This document shows positions 42,601 to 50,037 of a stretch of 64,000 nt of DNA, piece after piece (position 1 is the stretch's first letter; every line of letters begins with the position of its first letter). The stretch is from Chitinophaga arvensicola (GTDB taxonomy: Bacteria > Bacteroidota > Bacteroidia > Chitinophagales > Chitinophagaceae). The notes under the pieces are model-generated. The model was not told the DNA's origin, ran no database searches, and worked only from the letters and a program-made list of their open reading frames with translations. The stretch lies in contig NZ_FOJG01000001.1 in the NCBI RefSeq assembly GCF_900110835.1, positions 1,251,022 to 1,315,021 of the forward strand, in the 5' to 3' direction. The translations under genes were made by a program, and so were the position numbers.

Positions 42601-43071
42601 GATATCTTCCCCAAACAGCAGGGTTTCCAGCATAATGCGGGCGATCCCCTGCCGGATCTGGCGGCGGAGGTTTTCATGGTTACCGTCAAAATAGACGATC
42701 ATTTTGTTACCCACCAGTTTGGTCACCCCTCCGGTATTCTGCCATTCCAGCCCAATACCGATATTGGACTGCTTCATTTCGCCGAACGAGTTGTAAACCA
42801 CAATATTAATACGTTGTCTGGGGTTGGATTCCATGAACTGTTCCAGCTGGGGTAATTCCTTCTCGGCTACCTGGGCGGCATACTTACCAAGTTCCAGCCC
42901 GTTCTGGGCGAAATAGGTATTGAAATGCCGGCTCTGATAGTATCTCCACTTAAAGTTCTTGAACTGAACACGATTTTGTCCGAATTCTACTGTATTGGTC
43001 TGGGCCTGCGATACTATCGTTCCAAGTAATAGGGTACCGTGGAATAATAACCTGGTAATAAATCTGTTCAT
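39652..43071 (-). CDS. Large outer-membrane protein: peptidase-like N-domain, beta-propeller, C-terminal barrel
   Basis: 1139 residues. Signal peptide at about 1-23. Residues about 24-270 resemble a peptidase MA-like domain, with FPKWFTDGFIGYAAENW where active relatives have a P-x-W-hydrophobic-x-E-G motif. The zinc helix position reads RQGIARIMLE in place of HExxH, so it is probably not an active protease. About 300-560 is a TolB/WD40-like propeller (DDLDPSFAAFPGKSGILYSS, NRPGPKGRG). A disordered charged link (about 590-720) leads to a beta-barrel of the BamA/surface-antigen type (about 730-1139) that ends in WYFAMGVDF with the expected final phenylalanine. It is probably a surface or periplasm-facing outer-membrane protein of unknown role. 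Monocistronic. Confidence 0.8.
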   Translation of the reverse strand: MNRFITRLLFHGTLLLGTIVSQAQTNTVEFGQNRVQFKNFKWRYYQSRHFNTYFAQNGLELGKYAAQVAEKELPQLEQFMESNPRQRINIVVYNSFGEMKQSNIGIGLEWQNTGGVTKLVGNKMIVYFDGNHENLRRQIRQGIARIMLETLLFGEDIGEFAGNAALIDFPKWFTDGFIGYAAENWTAKQDEELKQIIMSGKYSNFNSLAYDHTFLAGQAFWYYVESKYGKDAVPYLMYITRINRGLKKGFEQVLNQTPKKATKDFFVFYQKRFQEDNRRRKTSAKGRTIVAQELSSKTDYYRFNPNPKNNSYAVVEFKKGVYRVQIQLGWNKPKVLLRSGVMQLANQVDPNYPQMAWNTKGNRLAVVYEHEGKTKLMIYDLVTRTTLRQELNQFDRVIDFKYMPVQENTLLLSAVKNGHTDIFTYNISNSKTDQITNDVYDDLDPSFAAFPGKSGILYSSNRPGPKGRGSDTSLMNKPFNIFMVDNWNKSSEKQITQLTDLQYGNAKLPMQYNTTHFTFVSDANGIRNRYAGFFKSQAAGIDSLFYVGSEILHNPDQEELDSTLAAYGTSAPDSVEAVMITKDSTYNFPISNYPYGILESRITGEKGEVSEVVQYADIKRLMKLKVDTVALKKRNITARNTNFRRAQMHADSLRQGLPTYLAPTKDTTTHPNFFQNEFGNEPADTSTSAPILSKEPSLFEKRKEEESILKKSKLFPYKFKFASDYLILQLDNSVLVNKYQPFTGPPQGPIRLTDPVNGLIKIGVSDLFEDLKFNGGFRIPSSLQGSEYFFNASYLKKRFDYKFTYYRKVDKSSGFSLRDQDGNDSIFIPAKLITNIYQGEIRYPFDQVRSIRLSAGIRTDKLVKQAVEKQSLKDPDYKETYALMRLEYVYDNTINPAINIWNGTRYKIYGETNAQITNGGLNELFNPGLSAAAQGRFTYNMGVDIRHYEKIYRNFIWATRFSMDMSWGTRKLLYYLGGVDNWLNPQINTKNPVNLSENYAFQTLAENLRGYKQNARNGNNVMVLNTELRLPVFATFIDKPINSAFLRNFQVTSFVDIGTAWNKKLSFKDANYTNYPNNDRDPDVITRVKEGFLGPFVGGYGFGARTTIAGYFLRADAGWPAVAFFRGSPIWYFAMGVDF

Positions 43072-43132
43072 ACAGAAAGTATTGATAATATTGTGATCTG
43101 TTTTAAAATTAGCCTAAAAAAATCGGGTTACA

Positions 43133-43774
43133 ATGATTGAAATACAACAATTCACTTTTGGTCCACTACAAGAAAACACTTTCCTGCTTATTAACGGAAA
43201 AAATGAATGTATAATTATAGACCCAGGGTGTTATTTTCAGGACGAAAGAAAAGAATTATTACAATATATACAAACGCACGGGTTAAATGTTATAAGATTA
43301 TTGAATACTCACTGCCACTTTGATCATATATTCGGTAATAAGCTGGTATCAGATACGTATAAAGTGCGTCCGGAGTTTCACGAACTGGAACAACCTATAC
43401 TGGACAATTCCCAGCGTGCCGGGGCCATGTATAATATTCCGTTTGAGCCCTCTCCCGGCGCCGGACGTTACCTGGAAGCTGGAGAAAAGATCCTCTTCGG
43501 TGAGCATGAAATAACCGTATTGCTTACTCCTGGCCATTCTCCGGGTAGTGTTGGCTTCTATTGTGCCAGCCAGCATTTCCTGATAGGCGGGGATGTACTG
43601 TTTTATCAGAGCATTGGCCGTACCGATCTGCCGGGCGGAGATCACGCTACCCTGCTGAAAAGTATCCGGGAACAACTTTTCGTACTACCGGACGACGTGA
43701 AGGTATTTCCGGGCCACGGACCTGCCACCACAATTGGCTTTGAAAAAAAGCACAATCCTTTCTTAGTGGATTAA
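43133..43774 (+). CDS. Metallo-beta-lactamase-fold hydrolase, glyoxalase II-like
   Basis: 213 residues. The binuclear metal site is complete: HxHxDH at 60-65 (THCHFDH), a histidine in LTPGHSPGSVGF, the aspartate in GGDVLF, and the last histidine in FPGHGPATT. Glyoxalase II-like hydrolases cleave thioesters such as S-lactoylglutathione, but many bacterial members have other or unknown substrates. The C-terminal glyoxalase II domain is absent. The gene is divergent from the large outer-membrane protein gene, and its stop codon abuts that of the flippase gene with no space for a terminator. Confidence 0.9.
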   Translation: MIEIQQFTFGPLQENTFLLINGKNECIIIDPGCYFQDERKELLQYIQTHGLNVIRLLNTHCHFDHIFGNKLVSDTYKVRPEFHELEQPILDNSQRAGAMYNIPFEPSPGAGRYLEAGEKILFGEHEITVLLTPGHSPGSVGFYCASQHFLIGGDVLFYQSIGRTDLPGGDHATLLKSIREQLFVLPDDVKVFPGHGPATTIGFEKKHNPFLVD

Positions 43775-45310
43775 TCAGACCTTGATATACTTCCCGATTA
43801 CCGGGAAACGGGCAAACTCCTTCTTCTCCATACGGAAAATGAACCAGGCATATGCGGCAAAGAAAGCCGTAGCCACTGCGAGGGGAAGGGGTTTGAGCGC
43901 GTAGATATCTTTGGGAGACAGTACCAGCACGTTCAACCAGTTGAACACATAGTAAATTCCCACTGCCAGCCCTATGTAGGTAATAAGTTTAGGGAGATGG
44001 TAAGGAATAGGGTAATACTTCTGGCCCCAGACGTAGCAAACGACCATTTGTACAAAATAGCAGACCATGGTGGCCAGTGCGGCGCCATAGTAGCCCATTA
44101 CCGGTATCCACCAGTAATTGAGCAGGAAGGCCAGCAGGGCGGTGATAATGGTAATCACCGCACCGGTTTTGGTACGGTCGGTCAGTTTGAACCAGATAGT
44201 AAGATTGTAATAGATCCCCAGGAACATATTGGCCAATAACAGCACCGGCACAATACGCATACCCTGGTAATAGAAAGGTACCCGCAGGAAAGCTTTCCAG
44301 ATACTCAGGTAAAGACTTACAAACAGGAACATAAAGCAGAGCATGATCACAAACAGCTTCATGATGCGGGCATACATTTTTCTCGGATCGCCGCTTTCGG
44401 CCTGCTTAAAGAAAAAAGGCTCCGCTCCTAACCGGAATGCCTGTATGAACATCGTGATCAGGATCGCCAGTTTATAATTGGCACTGTAAAGGGCAATGAT
44501 CTCTTTTTTGGCCTCCATGTCATTGCCTGGCAGGAATTGGGGTAAAAACCAGGCCCTGTCGAAGGTTTCATTGACCATTCCCGCCATTCCCACAATAATC
44601 AGGGGGAGGGCATAATGCATCATTTGTTTCCATAAGGAGGCATCAAACTTCCACTCTATTTTGCGTAGCTGAGGCAGGAACAGTACCAGGGTGATGGCGC
44701 TGCCCAGCATGGCACTGAGGTAAATATACCCTGTCTGATCGCTGCCGCTCTGCACATCCGGCAGCCAGTGGTGGCCGGCGGCATACAACTTTGGACAGAT
44801 GACCAGGAAGAAAATATTGAAAAAGATGGTAGTAACTATTCCGGCTATACGAATGGCAGCATACCTTACCGGCCTTCCTTCCAGGCGCAGCTGGGCGTAT
44901 GGTATGGCTGTGAGCGCATCGATGGCCATAATCATTACCACATAGGTGTAGTAGTTAGGATGACCATTGAGCCCGGCCAGCTGCCCGGTGTAGGAGTTAA
45001 TGATCGGCGACCGCAACAGCAGCAGCAGGATGGTGATCACAAAGGTGGAACACAGCAGCGAAATAACAGAAGTCCCCAGCACATGTGCCTTATTCTCCTT
45101 TTTCGCAAAACGGAAAAAGGCCGTTTCCATACCGTATGTCAGCACAATATTGGCAAACGGGATATAGGCGTATACGTTGGACATCTCCCCAAATGAAGCA
45201 TGGGTTAAGATGGTCAGATAAAAAGGAGTAAGGAAATAATTGAGCAGTTTGCTCACAATATTGCTCAATCCGTAAAATACTGTTTGTCCTGCCAGGTTCT
45301 TAATACTCAA
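43775..45310 (-). CDS. Polysaccharide flippase of the MOP/Wzx-like type
   Basis: 511 residues from a TTG at 45310, with 12 to 14 membrane spans over the whole length. The N-terminus SIKNLAGQTVFYGLSNIVSK matches the start of lipid-linked oligosaccharide flippases of the MurJ/Wzx/MATE superfamily. A longer frame starts with another TTG at 45331 and adds seven residues; I prefer 45310 because family similarity begins there and an upstream DNA element fits it. It would flip lipid-linked sugars across the inner membrane. No glycosyltransferases flank it, so the pathway is unknown. Confidence 0.85.
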   Translation of the reverse strand: MSIKNLAGQTVFYGLSNIVSKLLNYFLTPFYLTILTHASFGEMSNVYAYIPFANIVLTYGMETAFFRFAKKENKAHVLGTSVISLLCSTFVITILLLLLRSPIINSYTGQLAGLNGHPNYYTYVVMIMAIDALTAIPYAQLRLEGRPVRYAAIRIAGIVTTIFFNIFFLVICPKLYAAGHHWLPDVQSGSDQTGYIYLSAMLGSAITLVLFLPQLRKIEWKFDASLWKQMMHYALPLIIVGMAGMVNETFDRAWFLPQFLPGNDMEAKKEIIALYSANYKLAILITMFIQAFRLGAEPFFFKQAESGDPRKMYARIMKLFVIMLCFMFLFVSLYLSIWKAFLRVPFYYQGMRIVPVLLLANMFLGIYYNLTIWFKLTDRTKTGAVITIITALLAFLLNYWWIPVMGYYGAALATMVCYFVQMVVCYVWGQKYYPIPYHLPKLITYIGLAVGIYYVFNWLNVLVLSPKDIYALKPLPLAVATAFFAAYAWFIFRMEKKEFARFPVIGKYIKV

Positions 45311-45317
45311 TTCCCAA

Positions 45318-45360
45318 ATATTTTGACGCAAATTACGAATTACGTCTTACGAATCACGGA
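45318..45360 (-). repeat. ATTCGTAAT...TCAAAAT element, copy 3, with heptamer repeats
   Basis: On the minus strand ATTCGTAAT (45340-45332), five bases, then TCAAAATAT (45326-45318), directly before the flippase TTG. Upstream the heptamer continues: on the plus strand TTACGAA, TTACGTC, TTACGAA and TCACGGA stand in tandem at 45333-45360. Confidence 0.5.
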
Positions 45361-45456
45361 TTTGTGGGAAGATGCGGAGGGGCAGTTATATAGAACCTTA
45401 CTGCCAGCAGGCTTTAGGCGAAGGCGGTGCTTTGGGGAAAAAGTAGATGTTAAAAG

Positions 45457-45491
45457 AAAGGCTCCACGCCAAAATCTTTGGGGGAGCCTTT
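45457..45491. terminator. Hairpin between arfB and the flippase gene
   Basis: AAAGGCTCC (45457-45465) pairs with GGAGCCTTT (45483-45491), 48 bases after the arfB stop as read on the minus strand. Probably ends the arfB transcript; the tail is A/T-rich rather than a clean T run. Confidence 0.55.
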
Positions 45492-45538
45492 CAGTGGCTT
45501 TACTGTATTGTCCGGGAAAAGGAAGAGGAGAACTGGCA

Positions 45539-45937
45539 TCATTCAAACCCTCCCCTGCGCTGCTGCTTCTTATCAGAATGGCGCTTTTTAGATTCGATCC
45601 TTCTTTCCTTCGCTGCCTTTGATGGCCGGGTAGGCACTCTTTTCTTTCGCGGAACAAGGGCCTTGTTAATCATGTCATTCATTTTGGAGATGACTTCCTG
45701 TTTGTTGCCCAATTGTGTGCGTTCCGTCTGGGACTTCACCTGGAGCAGACCTTCCGCATTGATGCGGTTTGTCAGCTTCTCCATCAGGGTTGTTTTCTGT
45801 TCCTGGGTTAACCGGGCGGAGGCCATTACGTCGAAGTAGCCTTCCACCATCGTTTCCACCTTATTCACGTTTTGTCCGCCGCTGCCACCGCTACGGGCCG
45901 TACGGAACGTGATTTCAGGGGTTACATTGATGTTCAT
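45539..45937 (-). CDS. arfB: Alternative ribosome-rescue factor / peptidyl-tRNA hydrolase
   Basis: 132 residues. The catalytic GGQ loop is in SGGSGGQNVNKVETMVE near the N-terminus (about residues 17-23), and the basic C-terminal tail (KKRVPTRPSKAAKERRIESK and the following KKRHSDKKQQRR) is the part that reaches into the mRNA channel of stalled ribosomes. Together these define ArfB (YaeJ), which frees ribosomes stuck at the end of a broken mRNA. Monocistronic on the minus strand; the neighbouring dtd gene is also tied to translation quality. Confidence 0.95.
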   Translation of the reverse strand: MNINVTPEITFRTARSGGSGGQNVNKVETMVEGYFDVMASARLTQEQKTTLMEKLTNRINAEGLLQVKSQTERTQLGNKQEVISKMNDMINKALVPRKKRVPTRPSKAAKERRIESKKRHSDKKQQRRGGFE

Positions 45938-45990
45938 TTGAATTGAATTTATAATATAAAAAATAACTAAGGAAGGGCAAGGTATCGAAA

Positions 45991-46024
45991 TTTGCCGGTA
46001 AAGAATATTGTTTTTACCGGCAAA
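45991..46024 (-). terminator. Hairpin after the cysteine-rich lipoprotein gene
   Basis: TTTGCCGGTAAA (45991-46002) pairs perfectly with TTTACCGGCAAA (46013-46024), 67 bases after the lipoprotein stop on the minus strand and ahead of arfB. Ends in TTT only. Confidence 0.6.
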
Positions 46025-46090
46025 TCATTGACTGTAGCGGTTTTTTAGATGGCGTACGGAAGATAATAGCACGAATGGAGATAACCGATG

Positions 46091-46549
46091 TTATAAACGG
46101 AAATAAACGAGGAAAACACCGGCAGAATCTTTGGGCAAGGGATCGGGATTATCGTTCATCAGCATACCGTGGATTTCAACACCGCAACAGCCTACTGTTT
46201 TTAACAGGAAAATCATTTCAGCCGATGTTTTTTTACCAGGGAGGCCAACGCGTAAAGTCTGGTTAGCCAGCGCAGTAAAGTATAAAAAGGCTGTTTGGTG
46301 AGCGGTATCTACGGACTGTTTTACCTGGAAACTGGTATCCTTCATCCCGATTCTGATACTGTCCAATGGAATTTTGGCGTAAGATCCGTAAACAAGATCA
46401 TGACCAGTGCCACGTTCTATCAGTCTGAATTTGCACACCGGTGGCACATAATCACACATAATGCCTTCACACGGTTTTATCTCTGAGGAATTCCTGCAGG
46501 CGGCAAACAAGATAAACAGGATAAACGTGAAATAGAGGGATCGGGTCAT
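46091..46549 (-). CDS. Uncharacterised cysteine-rich lipoprotein
   Basis: 152 residues from the ATG at 46549. A frame open to 46717 exists, but the extension has no signal peptide, whereas MTRSLYFTFILFILFAAC at the chosen start is a complete lipoprotein signal with the lipidated cysteine at 18. Six further cysteines follow, three early (PCEGIMCDYVPPVC) and a CC pair near position 122 (TVGCCGVEIHG), suggesting disulfides. The rest looks like a beta-sandwich. I do not recognise a family. It is on the minus strand between arfB and dtd, with the dtd gene divergent. Confidence 0.72.
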   Translation of the reverse strand: MTRSLYFTFILFILFAACRNSSEIKPCEGIMCDYVPPVCKFRLIERGTGHDLVYGSYAKIPLDSIRIGMKDTSFQVKQSVDTAHQTAFLYFTALANQTLRVGLPGKKTSAEMIFLLKTVGCCGVEIHGMLMNDNPDPLPKDSAGVFLVYFRL

Positions 46550-46645
46550 AACACAATAATTTTGGTGTGCGTTAAACGAAGAGAAAGGCAGAATGTTACA
46601 GATACAAACGATTTCCCTTAATTTTCCGGCGTTAAAAAAGGATCC

Positions 46646-47098
46646 ATGAGAGTAGTTATACAACGTGTAAGTTCCGCCTCCGTCACCGTAGACGGCGCCG
46701 TTACCGGCGAAATTCAACAGGGACTGCTGGTTCTGCTGGGTATTGAAGATGCCGATACCACAGAAGACATACAGTGGTTAAGCGCTAAAATAGTGAACCT
46801 CAGGATCTTTGGTGATGATGCCGGCGTGATGAACCTGTCGGTCAAAGACGTGCATGGCGATATTTTGCTCGTCAGCCAGTTCACCCTGCATGCTTCCACG
46901 AAGAAAGGCAACCGGCCTTCGTATATCCGTGCCAGTAAGCCGGATACGGCCATTCCGCTGTATGAGAAAATGATCGTTCAGTTGGAGCAGGATATGGGAA
47001 CTATCATCCAGCGGGGTATTTTCGGCGCAGATATGAAAGTAGCCCTGTTGAATGATGGCCCCGTTACCATTATCATCGACTCGCACCACCGGGAATAA
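46646..47098 (+). CDS. dtd: D-aminoacyl-tRNA deacylase
   Basis: 150 residues, the usual size. The two active-site motifs of DTD are present: LLVSQFTLHA (SQxT, about 75-79) and the C-terminal NDGPVTIIID carrying the G-P cis-peptide motif. It removes D-amino acids, and glycine from tRNA(Ala), that were attached by mistake. First gene of a plus-strand run with the MazG-like, BrkB and glyS genes. Confidence 0.97.
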   Translation: MRVVIQRVSSASVTVDGAVTGEIQQGLLVLLGIEDADTTEDIQWLSAKIVNLRIFGDDAGVMNLSVKDVHGDILLVSQFTLHASTKKGNRPSYIRASKPDTAIPLYEKMIVQLEQDMGTIIQRGIFGADMKVALLNDGPVTIIIDSHHRE

Positions 47099-47136
47099 GG
47101 CCAATCCATTATCTTTAATAAAATAAAAACGAATCC

Positions 47137-47466
47137 ATGACCATTCAGGAAGCCCAGGAAAAAATAGACAGCTGGATCAATACTACCGGTGTGCGCTATT
47201 TCAGTGAACTCACTAATATGGCTATACTCACCGAAGAAGTGGGAGAAGTGGCCCGTGTAATGGCACGTAAATACGGGGATCAGTCATCGAAGGAAAGCGA
47301 TACAAAGAAACTGCTGGCAGATGAATTGGCGGACGTTATGTGGGTACTCCTCTGTATTGCCAATCAAACGGGAATCGACATGACGGTTGCCCTGGAAAAG
47401 AACTTTGAAAAGAAGAATATCCGTGACGCACAACGGCATCATAACAACCCTAAATTAAAACCCTGA
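47137..47466 (+). CDS. MazG-like nucleotide pyrophosphohydrolase
   Basis: 109 residues. The MazG/DUTPase-2 helical bundle motif is visible: EEVGEVARVMARK (ExxE) and the second metal motif in LADELADVMWVLLCIAN (ExxD). Such proteins hydrolyse NTPs or modified dNTPs to the monophosphate and pyrophosphate, cleaning the nucleotide pool. Single-domain size, unlike the two-domain E. coli MazG. It follows dtd by 38 bases and precedes the BrkB gene by 43, so it is probably in the same transcript. Confidence 0.9.
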   Translation: MTIQEAQEKIDSWINTTGVRYFSELTNMAILTEEVGEVARVMARKYGDQSSKESDTKKLLADELADVMWVLLCIANQTGIDMTVALEKNFEKKNIRDAQRHHNNPKLKP

Positions 47467-47509
47467 CACCCTACGCACACTTTTTGTTTGCTGTTACTAA
47501 AATACTGCT

Positions 47510-48451
47510 ATGAAAAATCCGAGTAAGCTAAAGATCGTCTGGCAGGTACTAAAACAGTCCGGCAGTGATTTCATAGACGATAAGGTAATGAAACTCAGCG
47601 CTGCACTGGCCTATTACACGATTTTTTCCGTGGCCCCGATGCTGATTATCATCATCTTTTTATGTGATTTATTCCTCGGAAAGGAAGCCGTAGAAGGAAA
47701 TATCTACGGACAGATCCAGGGCCTGGTGGGTAGTGAAGCTGCCCTGCAGATCCAGGCCATGATCAAGAATGCCTCCCTTTCCGGTGATATGAGCTGGGCC
47801 ACCATGGTAGGTTTCATTACCCTCATTATTGGTGCCACCGGGGTATTTGCCGAAATCCAGGACTCTATCAACTTTATCTGGCGTCTCAAATCCAAACCCA
47901 AGAAAAACGGCCTCCTGCGGATGATCCTGAACCGGTTATTATCCTTCTCACTGGTAGTGAGCCTTGGATTTATCCTGTTGGTATCGCTGGCAATCAATGG
48001 GTTGGTAGAGTTGTTTTCCGCCCTGGTAGTGAGCCTGCTTCCGGGTAAGGTAACTTCCGGTATCCTCTTTTCCCTGGCCGATTTCGTGGTACCCTTTGTC
48101 GTTATTGCCACCCTTTTCGCTATTATCTTCAAAGTATTGCCGGATGCACGGATTAAGTGGAAAGATGTACGGGTAGGCGCTATTGCCACCGCTATTCTGT
48201 TTATGATCGGGAAGTTTGCCATCGGCTACTACCTCGGCGCCAGCAAGGTAAGCTCTACCTATGGTGCTGCCGGATCTATCGTGATTATACTGCTTTGGGT
48301 ATACTATTCCGCAGCCATCCTGTATTTTGGGGCCGTATTTACCCGCAATTACGTCCAGTATTTCGGAGCAAAGATTTACCCCAATGATTACGCTGTCTGG
48401 ATCAAACAAATCGAAATTCCTCATGAAGAAGAGGTAGTGCAGGAAGGGTAA
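47510..48451 (+). CDS. YihY/BrkB-family membrane protein
   Basis: 313 residues with six predicted spans. The family signature is at the N-terminus (MKLSAALAYYTIFSVAPMLI, about 24-43), followed by a WATMVGFITLIIGATGVFAE helix and the conserved end YGAAGSIVIILLWVYYSAAI with FGAVFTRNY. Once called ribonuclease BN by mistake, the family is now listed as membrane proteins of unknown function. Third gene of the dtd run; glyS follows with its own promoter. Confidence 0.92.
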   Translation: MKNPSKLKIVWQVLKQSGSDFIDDKVMKLSAALAYYTIFSVAPMLIIIIFLCDLFLGKEAVEGNIYGQIQGLVGSEAALQIQAMIKNASLSGDMSWATMVGFITLIIGATGVFAEIQDSINFIWRLKSKPKKNGLLRMILNRLLSFSLVVSLGFILLVSLAINGLVELFSALVVSLLPGKVTSGILFSLADFVVPFVVIATLFAIIFKVLPDARIKWKDVRVGAIATAILFMIGKFAIGYYLGASKVSSTYGAAGSIVIILLWVYYSAAILYFGAVFTRNYVQYFGAKIYPNDYAVWIKQIEIPHEEEVVQEG

Positions 48452-48505
48452 TCAAAAGCTTATAAATTATTTAATAATCGCATACGTATTTTCAAATTAG
48501 GCCTT

Positions 48506-48513
48506 TATCTTTG
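48506..48513 (+). promoter_or_regulatory. -7 box of the glyS promoter
   Basis: TATCTTTG fits TAnnTTTG, with only seven bases between its last base and the glyS ATG. Transcription would start about at the ATG, giving an almost leaderless mRNA. No good -33 box. Confidence 0.55.
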
Positions 48514-48520
48514 CGCCACT

Positions 48521-49948
48521 ATGTCTACAGATCAGAATAAATTCCAGGCGATCATATCGCATTGTAAAGAATATGGTTTTGTGTTTCAGTCCAGCGAAAT
48601 TTACGATGGACTCAGCGCCGTATACGACTATGGTCAGTACGGTTCAGAACTGAAGAAAAACATCAAGGATTATTGGTGGAAAAGCATGACCCAGTTGCAC
48701 GAAGATATCGTGGGGATCGATGCAGCTATCTTCATGCATCCCACTACCTGGAAGGCATCCGGACACGTAGATAATTTCAGCGACCCGATGATCGACAACA
48801 AGGATAGCAATAAACGCTACCGTGTAGATCACCTGATAGAAGGTTATGCTGAAACCTTACCTACCGAAGCGGGCGAAGCACTCCTGGCACAAATGGATGA
48901 ACTGCTGAAGGAAAACGACTTCGCAGGACTCAAAACATTAATAGAAAGCAACAAAATAAAATGTACTGTAAGCGGCACCGTTAACTGGACAGAAGTACGT
49001 CAGTTTAACCTGATGTTCTCTACACAGTTGGGTAGCGTAACAGACGAAGCCAGCGAAATATACCTGCGTCCGGAAACAGCTCAGGGTATTTTCGTTAACT
49101 TCCTGAACGTACAGAAAACCGGCAGGATGAAAGTACCTTTCGGTATTGCCCAGATTGGTAAGGCTTTCAGAAATGAAATCGTAGCCCGCCAGTTTATTTT
49201 CCGTATGCGCGAATTTGAGCAGATGGAAATGCAGTTCTTTGTACGTCCCGGCACCCAGCAGGAATGGTATGAGAAATGGAAGGAAGAACGTATGCAGTGG
49301 CATCTCAGCCTCGGTATCGATCCGGCAAAATACCATTTCAAAGACCACATCAAATTAGCACACTACGCTGATGCAGCGGTAGATATTGAGTACGAATTCC
49401 CATTTGGTTTCAAAGAAGTGGAAGGTATTCACTCCCGTACTGATTTTGATCTGAAACAACACCAGGAATACAGCAAGAAAAAAATTCAGTACTTCGATAC
49501 AGAAATCAATCAGAACTATGTTCCTTACGTGATAGAAACCTCTATCGGCCTGGATCGTATGTTCCTGCTCACTATCTGTAACGCCTATGCGGAAGAAGAC
49601 CTGAGCACACCGGAAAAAGCAGATAGCCGCGTGGTATTACGCCTGCCTGCGAAACTGGCGCCGGTGAAACTGGCTATTTTCCCGCTCACCAAAAAAGAGG
49701 GTTTACCGGAACTGGCGAGAGAACTGATGAATGATTGCAAATCTGCATTCTATTGCTTCTATGAAGAGAAGGATGCTATTGGCAGACGTTACCGCCGCCA
49801 GGATGCCATTGGTACTCCTTTCTGCGTAACCATCGATCATCAGACCAAAGAAGACGGCACCGTAACCATCCGTCACCGCGATAGCATGGAACAGGAACGT
49901 ATCCCGCTGTCTGAAGTGAAGGCTTTGGTTTTGAATAAGATTAGCTAA
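48521..49948 (+). CDS. glyS: Glycyl-tRNA synthetase, dimeric class II type
   Basis: 475 residues of the alpha2 type used by eukaryotes, archaea and many bacteria, not the alpha2beta2 type. Class II motifs: motif 2 GKAFRNEIVARQFIFRMREF (about 211-230), the start ISHCKEYGFVFQSSEIYDGL, and motif 3 ETSIGLDRMFLLTICNAY. The anticodon domain is at about 375-475 (LPAKLAPVKLAIFPLTKKEG). Charges tRNA(Gly). It may be read both from its own near-leaderless promoter and from the dtd run; a strong terminator follows. Confidence 0.97.
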   Translation: MSTDQNKFQAIISHCKEYGFVFQSSEIYDGLSAVYDYGQYGSELKKNIKDYWWKSMTQLHEDIVGIDAAIFMHPTTWKASGHVDNFSDPMIDNKDSNKRYRVDHLIEGYAETLPTEAGEALLAQMDELLKENDFAGLKTLIESNKIKCTVSGTVNWTEVRQFNLMFSTQLGSVTDEASEIYLRPETAQGIFVNFLNVQKTGRMKVPFGIAQIGKAFRNEIVARQFIFRMREFEQMEMQFFVRPGTQQEWYEKWKEERMQWHLSLGIDPAKYHFKDHIKLAHYADAAVDIEYEFPFGFKEVEGIHSRTDFDLKQHQEYSKKKIQYFDTEINQNYVPYVIETSIGLDRMFLLTICNAYAEEDLSTPEKADSRVVLRLPAKLAPVKLAIFPLTKKEGLPELARELMNDCKSAFYCFYEEKDAIGRRYRRQDAIGTPFCVTIDHQTKEDGTVTIRHRDSMEQERIPLSEVKALVLNKIS

Positions 49949-49960
49949 TAATTAGCAAAG

Positions 49961-50036
49961 GCTACGACCGTTGTTATTTTATATAGGCATACTACCTGTT
50001 ATGTTTATACGAAATGATAACGGTCGTAGCTTTTTT
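49961..50036 (+). terminator. glyS terminator
   Basis: GCTACGACCGTTGTTATTT (49961-49979) pairs with AAATGATAACGGTCGTAGC (50012-50030), then TTTTTT. The loop is long (32 bases) but the stem is 17 of 19 paired with wobbles. Confidence 0.85.
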
Positions 50037-50037
50037 A

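Noticed and set aside
46550..46717. Upstream extension of the cysteine-rich lipoprotein gene
   Set aside because: Adds 56 residues before a complete lipoprotein signal peptide and overlaps the dtd start region.
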